DNA from: Deltaproteobacteria bacterium
GTDB lineage: Bacteria > Desulfobacterota > Desulfobacteria > Desulfobacterales > UBA11574
Assembly: GCA_019314155.1 (NCBI GenBank)
Contig: JAFCZV010000146.1
Span: forward strand, 1-5,379
Direction: 5' to 3'
DNA length: 5,379 nucleotides
Position numbers and translations under genes: made by a program. The notes beneath the pieces were generated by a model. That model made no database searches, was not told the origin of the DNA, and saw only the letters and a program-made list of their open reading frames with translations. This document shows, one piece after another, positions 1-5,379 of the stretch. Every line of letters starts with the position of its first letter. Position 1 is the first letter of the stretch.

Positions 1-275
1 CCGGAGATGTTCTTTTACATGAGATGATTCACCAAAGGATTCATCAGACCGGTGGGTGGGTGGGGGAAACCAGCCATAACAACAAGCGGTTTGTAAAAGA
101 GGTCAATAGAATTGCAAAACTGTTGGGCATGGACATCAAAGCCAGGGTCATTAAACCCAAGACCATCCAGGACAAAACGTCCTGCCCCGTTGAACCCGGA
201 TGTCTAACCCTTAGCGAACTGATCCATTTCCCATATTCATCCAGGAACAACAATTATTATTACGACCTGCTTTAA
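1..275 (+). CDS. SprT-like zinc metallopeptidase, C-terminal fragment (5' end outside window)
   Basis: The reading frame is open from the left edge (first full codon at base 3) to a TAA at 273-275, giving 90 codons. The fragment opens with LLHEMIHQ, an HExxH zinc site: His at 18-20, Glu at 21-23 and His at 30-32. The zinc ligands and the catalytic Glu are therefore visible. A third His follows 14 residues later in SHNNKRF (75-77), matching the place of the HGxxF/W motif of SprT-like domains. The Met codon at 24 lies inside the HExxH motif and cannot be the true start, so the gene begins left of the window. SprT-like proteins are presumed or known metalloproteases, and the eukaryotic relative Spartan cleaves DNA-protein crosslinks. 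The role of this one is not known. The tail has only two Cys (CPVEPGC), so no four-Cys zinc ribbon is present. Its end faces the acyltransferase gene convergently, 53 bp away. Family call fairly sure; specific role unknown. Confidence 0.8.
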   Translation, partial: GDVLLHEMIHQRIHQTGGWVGETSHNNKRFVKEVNRIAKLLGMDIKARVIKPKTIQDKTSCPVEPGCLTLSELIHFPYSSRNNNYYYDLL

Positions 276-328
276 CGATCTGATTGAGAATATATTTTTG
301 AAAATCATTATAGGTTTTTACGAGTTCA
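276..328. other. Convergent intergenic gap, no clear terminator
   Basis: These 53 AT-rich bases lie between two stop codons facing each other. Only a tiny ATTTT/AAAAT pairing with a 2-nt loop is visible. There is no GC-rich stem followed by a T-run on either strand, so I do not call a terminator. Confidence 0.5.
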
Positions 329-1015
329 TCAGGTTTTAAACAATCTATGGACTTCCACCGGATTTTTCCACAAGGAATCTGTTTCAGCATATAATTTTTT
401 CAAGGTGTTCTCAATGGAAGATCGCTTCTCCTCGAATGCAGCCCCCCGCAGGTTTCCGGGGACGCAGATTTCATCTCCGAATCTGAAAATGACCCGGGAA
501 AACGGTTTGGGTATCATAAACCGGTCCCAACTGTTGAAAACCCATTTTCTTTCGGCGGAGGTAATGGTGGGTAAAATGGGCATTCCGGAAAACTGCGCAA
601 TAATAAGCAGTCCGGGTTTGACAATTCCCAACGGCCCTCTGGGACCGTCGACGATATGACCGATTTTATAACCTTGATGAACCAGTGTTTTAATTTCCCT
701 TAATGCATGACGCCCCCCGCGTGATGAAGAACCTCTTACCGGACGCCAGCCAAGGCGGTTGACAATTTTTGAAATGAGTTCTCCGTCCCTGCTCTGGCTG
801 ATCATGATTGAAATGGGCTTCCGGGTTGCAAAAAGAGTAATTCCCGGGAAAAATCTTTGATGCCATGATGCATAAATCGGGACCTGCTTCTTTTTGAGGA
901 TGTTTTTTTCGATCTCTGTTCCGATAATTCTGATGGTGTACGTTGAGGATATGATCTTTACGATCAACAGCCCGATATAAATAAATATTTGCAACTCTAA
1001 TAAACGCTTTATCAT
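329..1015 (-). CDS. DUF374 / lysophospholipid acyltransferase-like membrane-associated protein
   Basis: A complete 228-residue protein, the usual size for DUF374 members of the lysophospholipid acyltransferase (LPLAT) superfamily. Residues about 8-24 are hydrophobic (LQIFIYIGLLIVKIISS) and probably form an N-terminal membrane anchor. The family blocks appear in order: Y-A-S-W-H-Q-R-F-F (48-56) with the likely catalytic His52, S-Q-S-R-D-G-E (73-79), R-G-S-S-S-R-G-G (94-101), and H-I-V-D-G-P-R-G-P (120-128), followed by K-P-G (133-135). The HxxxxD spacing of PlsC-type enzymes is absent because Pro57 sits where Asp would be. As I recall, this is normal for DUF374, where the SRDGE block supplies the acid. 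The expected role is acyl transfer to an envelope lipid or lipid A precursor at the cytoplasmic face of the inner membrane; the substrate is not known. DUF374 genes often lie near Kdo-transferase or lipid A genes, but none is seen here. The ATG has an AAGGCGG sequence (1025-1031, minus strand) 9 nt upstream, which supports this start. The stop is TGA at 329-331. Confidence 0.85.
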   Translation of the reverse strand: MIKRLLELQIFIYIGLLIVKIISSTYTIRIIGTEIEKNILKKKQVPIYASWHQRFFPGITLFATRKPISIMISQSRDGELISKIVNRLGWRPVRGSSSRGGRHALREIKTLVHQGYKIGHIVDGPRGPLGIVKPGLLIIAQFSGMPILPTITSAERKWVFNSWDRFMIPKPFSRVIFRFGDEICVPGNLRGAAFEEKRSSIENTLKKLYAETDSLWKNPVEVHRLFKT

Positions 1016-1042
1016 GCAGGGAAGCCGCCTTTTTTTTCTAAA

Positions 1043-1071
1043 AAGTTACGTTTTTATCTTTTTTTTGTCAA
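1043..1071 (-). promoter_or_regulatory. Candidate sigma70-type promoter for the DUF374 gene
   Basis: On the minus strand a perfect TTGACA (1071 down to 1066) is followed after 17 nt by TAACTT (1048 down to 1043). That -10 box is weak (3 of 6), but it keeps the important second A and last T. The expected transcription start, near 1036, leaves a leader of about 20 nt that includes the AAGGCGG ribosome-binding site. The geometry is good; the -10 box is the weak point. Confidence 0.45.
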
Positions 1072-1084
1072 GTTATTATGGCAG

Positions 1085-1113
1085 TTGACTTCCCATAGCG
1101 ACTATGCTTCACT
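1085..1113 (+). promoter_or_regulatory. Candidate sigma70-type promoter for the 763-residue protein gene
   Basis: TTGACT (1085-1090, 5 of 6 to consensus) lies 17 nt before TTCACT (1108-1113, only 3 of 6). The hexamer is preceded by TGC (1105-1107), which fits the TGn extended -10 element and may offset the poor box. Transcription would start near 1120, leaving a leader of about 65 nt. Tentative. Confidence 0.3.
1094..1106. repeat. Inverted repeat CATAG-CGA-CTATG, possible operator
   Basis: Two perfect 5-bp arms (1094-1098 and 1102-1106) flank a 3-nt centre. The element lies wholly in the spacer of the candidate plus-strand promoter, a common place for a repressor operator. It is short enough to be chance. 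Confidence 0.35.
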
Positions 1114-1184
1114 ATTTTAAAAATACGTCCTGTTTTTTCAGCCACTTCACTTTGAATTAAATTTGAAAAGGCTTATATATTCCT

Positions 1185-3476
1185 ATGGCGAAGAAAAATA
1201 ACATGCTCGACGAGGAAGCTGAAAGACTTTTTCAAGAACTTGGGGGAATAGACAGGACTAAACGAAAGACGGCCTATGAAGGGCACCTCGCCGATGGGCT
1301 GCTGGCAAAAGAAAAAGAACTCGATGTCCTGCGAATCCTTCTCCTGGAACTGACGCAACTGCTCGGCGATTTTTTAATAGATGCACGTTTATTGCAAAAT
1401 ACACGGATCGCCAATGATCCTTTTATCAGATTGTTAGAGATTCTTTCCCTTCTTTCAAAAAAATCCCACCGTGATAAAAATATTTTTATTCGATTCCGCG
1501 GGCAGACGCCCAATCATGGTGTGCCTGAAAAAATGGATTATGTGATTCGATTCGGGAATATCAAAGTCGATGTCGACACCGCCCATAAAATGACAAAACG
1601 GTTGGCCGCGGGCACCGAATCCCTCACACAGGGAATGATCAAAGCTTTCAAGATCTTTTCGGAGCGTGATGTCAGCAATCTCTATTTAAAATTTCCAAAA
1701 GAATCTGCCAAGGAATTTGACTTTATCAGAATTTCCCTGTGCATCCTTTCCCAATACAAAACAGCCTTGAAATCGAATTCTCTTATTGTCATCGAAAAAG
1801 ACGGCAAAAAGATGTCTCTGCCCGTCATCGAAGATGAAAGGGGTCAGCCGGACCCGAACCTTACACTGGTGGCCGGATTGAACGGCTTGAAGCAAACAAC
1901 ACTCCAGGACCTGATAACAAAGGTGAATGCATGGTTGAAAAAATCGGCTTCGACGCCTTCCGGGAGTCAATTCGTGAATGTTTACAATGCCATGTTTGGC
2001 ATCCGTAAACTTCAGGGGAAACTGATACGACCTCCCATAGAAATAAACAACGTTCAGCACCTGATGCTGGACAGCGCTTATGACGGGACTGCAGATGAAA
2101 AGGCTCCGGTTACAAAGGAAAAACTGCAGGTTACACGGCTGGCCATGGCCATATCCAGCGGCTCACCCTATCGAGAGGCCCAGGTTGTAGAAAGCGTTTA
2201 TGGGAATGATTTTGCAGAAATAGATTCATCCCGTCTTGAACATCGGCTCGAGTATGCTGCGGATCTTCTGGATTGCATCGAAGAACAATCTGAAGATCCG
2301 CGGATTGAAAACGAGGTGCTTAACAATATCGAGATGCGCCTTGAATTGGTGAGAGATGATGTTTTCGACAAGCTGTTTGTGGCGACTAAAGTCGGCCGCG
2401 AATCCGGAGAAGAAAAGACGATTACGCGGCGGATGCATGAAAATTTTTTTAAAATGATCACCTTTTTCAAGGGACGTTCCGTGGCCAGGAAAAAAATGAA
2501 GGCCATGATACTTCGGGATATCGACTTTGATGAACAGGATTATGAAACCATCGGGAAAGACTTTGATATCACATCCCAGGATGCAAAGGAACTGATCCGT
2601 TTGTTAAAAGGATGTTTTGACCAACGGGGGCGTTTTTTTAAGACCGGATTTGAAAGAAATATTCCCGAATTCGAAAAACACGAGAGAAAAATATTCGAGT
2701 TTTTATGGCACTATCTCAAAGAAACACCCCATCGAACAGACCGCGTCTCCTTTTTAAACTCCCTCCAGCTGCTGATTGCTCGAATGAAACAGCCCAAGAA
2801 AGCAATTCAGACACTGGTCACAGATTTTCTCAGCAATCCGGGAAAAATAAGCTTTTCAGACAGAAATGCCGTGATGCTGGCAAACATTCTTGTCCGCAAG
2901 TATAATAAAGAGCTAATGCATGACATTGAAATTACTCCAGAAGAAGTTTTACTGGTGGAAGAAGGCCTGGATCGCAATACCGCCGATGCAGCTTCAAAAA
3001 TAATCGATGACAATGAGGAGATTTTTTTCGAAAAGATTAAAACCATCCATATCTGTCTCAAACAAGCCCTCAATCCCGGAGGTTTGGATTCTCATCCGAT
3101 GCCGCTCCGATTTCTACTGTCTTTGGAAAGAGAAATTTACATTTTCCTGTCGTTGGTGGATGGGAGTGTCGCCAGATCGGTGATCATCAGCGCATTGAAT
3201 GAATATGGCGTGCCTGAGTCGGAAATTTATCGTTTGGAGGAAAGTCGACTCAACATGCTGTCGCTCCTGCAGCTTTTGAAGGCTATCGTTCGCGCCCGTG
3301 GCCGACTGAGCAAGGTAAAAGATATCGCCCCCCTTGATAAAATTATTCAAAGAGAGGCGGATTTTATGGGCCTTGATAAAGGTGCGCAGCACATGGATTT
3401 GGTCGGACGGATCATGAAATGGGCCATGGAGTCCAAGGAAAAAATCGCCTGGGATAACCGGCGTGAACCTGAATAA
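1185..3476 (+). CDS. Large uncharacterised soluble protein, 763 residues
   Basis: I do not recognise this protein. The frame is open for 763 codons, ends in TAA and has the normal codon and residue mix of a real gene. There is no signal peptide and no long hydrophobic stretch, so it is probably cytoplasmic. I see no Walker A, HExxH, CxxC pair, HD-type or helix-turn-helix motif. It looks mostly helical. Residues about 36-92 are Leu-rich helices (e.g. RILLLELTQLLGDFL, 50-64). Short beta-like stretches occur at about 99-105, 118-130, 165-170 and 199-214. A linker-like part rich in Gly, Ser and Pro spans about 253-262. From about 310 to the end it is charged helical sequence, with a conspicuous hydrophobic segment at 641-671 (LRFLLSLEREIYIFLSLVDG and onward). 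The basic, Trp-containing tail ends WDNRREPE. The start at 1185 has only a distant AAAAGG (1166-1171, 13 nt spacing). Met7 at 1203, with GAAGA 8 nt upstream, is an alternative start. The ABC-F gene follows 66 bp downstream on the same strand. It could be a scaffold or regulatory protein, but that is only a guess. Confidence 0.8.
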   Translation: MAKKNNMLDEEAERLFQELGGIDRTKRKTAYEGHLADGLLAKEKELDVLRILLLELTQLLGDFLIDARLLQNTRIANDPFIRLLEILSLLSKKSHRDKNIFIRFRGQTPNHGVPEKMDYVIRFGNIKVDVDTAHKMTKRLAAGTESLTQGMIKAFKIFSERDVSNLYLKFPKESAKEFDFIRISLCILSQYKTALKSNSLIVIEKDGKKMSLPVIEDERGQPDPNLTLVAGLNGLKQTTLQDLITKVNAWLKKSASTPSGSQFVNVYNAMFGIRKLQGKLIRPPIEINNVQHLMLDSAYDGTADEKAPVTKEKLQVTRLAMAISSGSPYREAQVVESVYGNDFAEIDSSRLEHRLEYAADLLDCIEEQSEDPRIENEVLNNIEMRLELVRDDVFDKLFVATKVGRESGEEKTITRRMHENFFKMITFFKGRSVARKKMKAMILRDIDFDEQDYETIGKDFDITSQDAKELIRLLKGCFDQRGRFFKTGFERNIPEFEKHERKIFEFLWHYLKETPHRTDRVSFLNSLQLLIARMKQPKKAIQTLVTDFLSNPGKISFSDRNAVMLANILVRKYNKELMHDIEITPEEVLLVEEGLDRNTADAASKIIDDNEEIFFEKIKTIHICLKQALNPGGLDSHPMPLRFLLSLEREIYIFLSLVDGSVARSVIISALNEYGVPESEIYRLEESRLNMLSLLQLLKAIVRARGRLSKVKDIAPLDKIIQREADFMGLDKGAQHMDLVGRIMKWAMESKEKIAWDNRREPE

Positions 3477-3542
3477 GACCATTAATCACGGAAGAGAGTT
3501 TCGAGCATTAGTTATAAAATAAAAAAGTGTCGACAATGAAAT
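3477..3542. other. Intergenic gap before the ABC-F gene
   Basis: These 66 AT-rich bases contain no GC-rich hairpin with a T-run and no clear promoter. A purine-rich GGAAGAGAG (3490-3498) is about 44 nt before the ABC-F start, too far to be its ribosome-binding site. An out-of-frame ATG at 3536 opens a 13-codon frame that overlaps the ABC-F start. The absence of a terminator allows read-through from the upstream gene. Confidence 0.4.
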
Positions 3543-5379
3543 ATGATTTACATAGAAAATCTCACAAAGAGCTATGATCGCCAGGTGCTCTTTGATGGTG
3601 TAAGTTTTAAGCTGAACCCCAAAGAAAAAATCGGAATCGTCGGACGCAACGGACACGGAAAAACAACTCTCTTTCAGCTCATTACCGGCCAAGAATATCC
3701 GGATGCAGGAAAGATCGTCGTCCCTAAGCATTATCGTATCGGTTACGTTCTCCAAGAGCTTAAATTTACCAAAGATACGATCCTTGCAGAATCCATGACC
3801 GGTCTTCTCGAAGAACAAAGGGATCACCACTGGAAAGCTGAAAAAATACTTGCAGGACTTGGATTCGGCAAAGATGATCTTAAACGGCACCCTGAAGAAT
3901 TTTCAGGCGGATTTCAGGTACGCCTGAACCTTGCCAAGGTCCTCCTATCAGAACCCGACATGCTGCTGCTGGATGAGCCCACCAATTACCTTGACATCAC
4001 TTCCATACGCTGGGTCGAACGGTTTTTAATCAAATGGCCGCGTGAGTTGATGCTTATCACTCATGACCGGGGCTTGATGGACAAAGTAATTACGCACACC
4101 TTCGGAATTCACCGCAAAAAAATCCGCAAACTGGCCGGCAATACCGGAAAATATTATGCACAGATCGCCCAAGACGAGGAAATATTTGAAAAAACCCGGA
4201 TGAACGATGAGCGCCGCCGCAAGGAGATAGAGCTGTTTGTCAACCGCTTCAGAGCCAAAGCCAGGCTTGCAAATCTGGTGCAGTCCCGTATCAAGACATT
4301 GTCTCGAATGGGAAAAAAGGAAAAGCTGGAAACGTTAAAAACCCTTGATTTTTCTTTTAAAAGCTCCCCTTTTCATAAAAAACATGCTATGCGTATCCGA
4401 AATACTTCTTTTTCTTACGATCCAAAGAAACCGCTGATAAAAAATTTAAATCTCACCGTTAATGCCCGGGAACGTATCTGTGTCGTGGGGGACAACGGTA
4501 AAGGCAAAACAACACTTTTAAAACTTCTGTCAGGGGTACTAAGACCTCAGACCGGAGAAATCGTCTGTAGTCCAACGGTTAAAAAAGGATTTTTTGAGCA
4601 GACGAACGTCAAAAACCTTGTGGACACCCGAACAGTAGAAGAAGAAATCCTTTTTTCACATTCGGAAGTCGACCGGCAGCTCGCAAGAAATATTTGCGGT
4701 GCAATGATGTTCGAAGGCAATGCGGCTTTAAAAAAAATCGGTGTTCTTTCCGGTGGAGAAAAAAGCAGGGTCTTGCTGGGCAAACTCCTTGTAACACCTC
4801 TGAATCTCTTGCTTTTAGATGAACCTAGCAACCATCTTGACATGGAATCGTGCGATGCCATGCTTGCCGCCATCGACAGTTTCGACGGCACCGTGATTAT
4901 GGTTACGCACAATGAGATGTTTTTACATGCCCTTGCCGAACGCCTTATCGTATTTCAAAATGACGGTGCATATGTATTCGAAGGGAGCTACCAGGAGTTT
5001 CTGGACAAAGAAGGATGGAAGCGTGAAGAGAAAATCTCAGAACCTGAAGCCGACGGCGGGGATAAAGAAAAAGCCAGTTTCAAGTTGACAAAAAAAGAGA
5101 TAAGACGTAGACGCTCTAAGTTTATCAATGAACGGGCCAAGGTGCTCAAACCCATGGAACAACACATTTTAAAGGTTGAGAACACCATCGTAAAACATGA
5201 AAAGCTGCTCGATGAACTCACCGCTGCAATGCAGGCCGCTTCACAGGCCCGGGATGGAGACAAAATTGCGGCACTTTCACGGTCAATCCACAGCTGCCGG
5301 TCAATGATCGACAAACTCTTTGATGAACTTGAACAATCAACCAGCGCTTTTGAGCAAAAAAAAGCCGTATTTGAAAAAA
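3543..5379 (+). CDS. ABC-F family ATPase (ribosome-associated type), C-terminus outside window
   Basis: The frame runs open from ATG 3543 to the right edge, 612 codons without a stop. Two ABC nucleotide-binding domains lie in tandem with no membrane segments, as in ABC-F proteins. Domain 1: Walker A GRNGHGKTT (34-42), Q-loop Gln71, signature FSGGFQVRL (120-128), Walker B LLLDEPTNYLD (141-151) with Glu145, and H-loop His174. The inter-domain linker (about 204-282) carries RFRAKA (235-240) and QSR (247-249), typical of ABC-F. Domain 2: GDNGKGKTT (316-324), Gln353, LSGGEKSRV (402-410), LLLDEPSNHLD (423-433) with Glu427, and His456. An acidic hinge (about 495-511) leads to a charged coiled coil (about 517-612), the layout of YheS or Uup. 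ABC-F proteins bind the ribosomal E site and help translation, and some give antibiotic resistance; this one cannot be assigned to either class. The start is fixed by the in-frame TGA at 3537-3539 and by the typical N-terminus MIYIENLTKSYDRQVLF. No Shine-Dalgarno sequence is seen. Family certain; subfamily uncertain (YheS-like). Confidence 0.95.
   Translation, partial: MIYIENLTKSYDRQVLFDGVSFKLNPKEKIGIVGRNGHGKTTLFQLITGQEYPDAGKIVVPKHYRIGYVLQELKFTKDTILAESMTGLLEEQRDHHWKAEKILAGLGFGKDDLKRHPEEFSGGFQVRLNLAKVLLSEPDMLLLDEPTNYLDITSIRWVERFLIKWPRELMLITHDRGLMDKVITHTFGIHRKKIRKLAGNTGKYYAQIAQDEEIFEKTRMNDERRRKEIELFVNRFRAKARLANLVQSRIKTLSRMGKKEKLETLKTLDFSFKSSPFHKKHAMRIRNTSFSYDPKKPLIKNLNLTVNARERICVVGDNGKGKTTLLKLLSGVLRPQTGEIVCSPTVKKGFFEQTNVKNLVDTRTVEEEILFSHSEVDRQLARNICGAMMFEGNAALKKIGVLSGGEKSRVLLGKLLVTPLNLLLLDEPSNHLDMESCDAMLAAIDSFDGTVIMVTHNEMFLHALAERLIVFQNDGAYVFEGSYQEFLDKEGWKREEKISEPEADGGDKEKASFKLTKKEIRRRRSKFINERAKVLKPMEQHILKVENTIVKHEKLLDELTAAMQAASQARDGDKIAALSRSIHSCRSMIDKLFDELEQSTSAFEQKKAVFEK

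Larger units (their letters stand above)
1016..1184. promoter_or_regulatory. Divergent AT-rich intergenic control region
   Basis: This 169-bp region separates the two divergent genes. Its left half carries A/T tracts: T8 at 1030-1037, A5 at 1040-1044, T5 at 1051-1055 and T8 at 1059-1066. Their centres are about 8.5 to 11 bp apart, close to one helical turn, which suggests intrinsically bent DNA. The middle holds two opposed -35-like boxes, TTGACA on the minus strand and TTGACT on the plus strand. The right third (about 1120-1184) is AT-rich and shows nothing I can name. No small gene fits here. Confidence 0.45.

Noticed and set aside
286..310. Small ATTTT/AAAAT pairing as a bidirectional terminator
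   Set aside because: The stem is only 5 A-T pairs with a 2-nt loop, too weak to act as an intrinsic terminator.
405..659. Open frame of 84 codons on the plus strand, opposite the acyltransferase gene
   Set aside because: It lies entirely antisense to a gene with clear DUF374 motifs, and its protein has no recognisable features.
1152..1181. TTGAAT-N18-TATATT promoter-like pair just before the 763-residue gene
   Set aside because: The boxes match moderately, but transcription would start near 1188, after the ATG at 1185. It would work only if translation began at Met7 (1203), on a transcript with a very short leader.
3114..3482. Open frame of 122 codons on the minus strand over the end of the 763-residue gene
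   Set aside because: It is antisense to a long intact frame and has no motif or ribosome-binding site. The other minus-strand frames within 1173-3073 and 4547-5314 were rejected for the same reason.
3490..3498. GGAAGAGAG as a ribosome-binding site for the ABC-F gene
   Set aside because: It is about 44 nt before the ATG, and no in-frame start lies closer because of the in-frame TGA at 3537-3539.
3486..3890. Open frame of 134 codons on the minus strand across the ABC-F start
   Set aside because: Most of it is antisense to the Walker A and Q-loop region of the ABC-F gene, and its low-complexity, Phe-rich protein is typical of a shadow frame.

Overview
The window reads as ordinary chromosomal DNA of a Gram-negative bacterium. 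The protein styles (a DUF374-type acyltransferase, an ABC-F protein with motifs ending in G-H-G-K and G-K-G-K, and a SprT-like HEMIH protein) remind me of Desulfobacterota such as Desulfobacterales. That placement comes from memory of family sequences, not from a search. I see no tRNA, rRNA, CRISPR array, insertion sequence or phage structural gene.

Layout: (1) positions 1-275, plus strand: the C-terminal end of a SprT-like zinc metallopeptidase cut by the left edge. (2) 276-328: a 53-bp convergent gap with no convincing terminator. (3) 329-1015, minus strand: a complete DUF374/lysophospholipid-acyltransferase-like protein. (4) 1016-1184: a 169-bp AT-rich divergent intergenic region holding candidate back-to-back promoters, helically spaced A/T tracts and two small inverted repeats. 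(5) 1185-3476, plus strand: a 763-residue soluble protein of a family I do not recognise. (6) 3477-3542: a 66-bp gap. (7) 3543 to the right edge, plus strand: an ABC-F ATPase with two nucleotide-binding domains and a YheS-like C-terminal coiled coil, cut by the right edge before its stop codon.

The 763-residue gene and the ABC-F gene lie in the same direction with a short gap, so they may be co-transcribed, but nothing in the sequence proves a shared function. The acyltransferase probably acts at the inner membrane on envelope lipid, and the ABC-F protein probably acts on the ribosome. I do not see a clear multi-gene system. The best candidate for something undescribed is the 763-residue protein. 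The next best are the compact, atypical ABC-F protein and the divergent control region.
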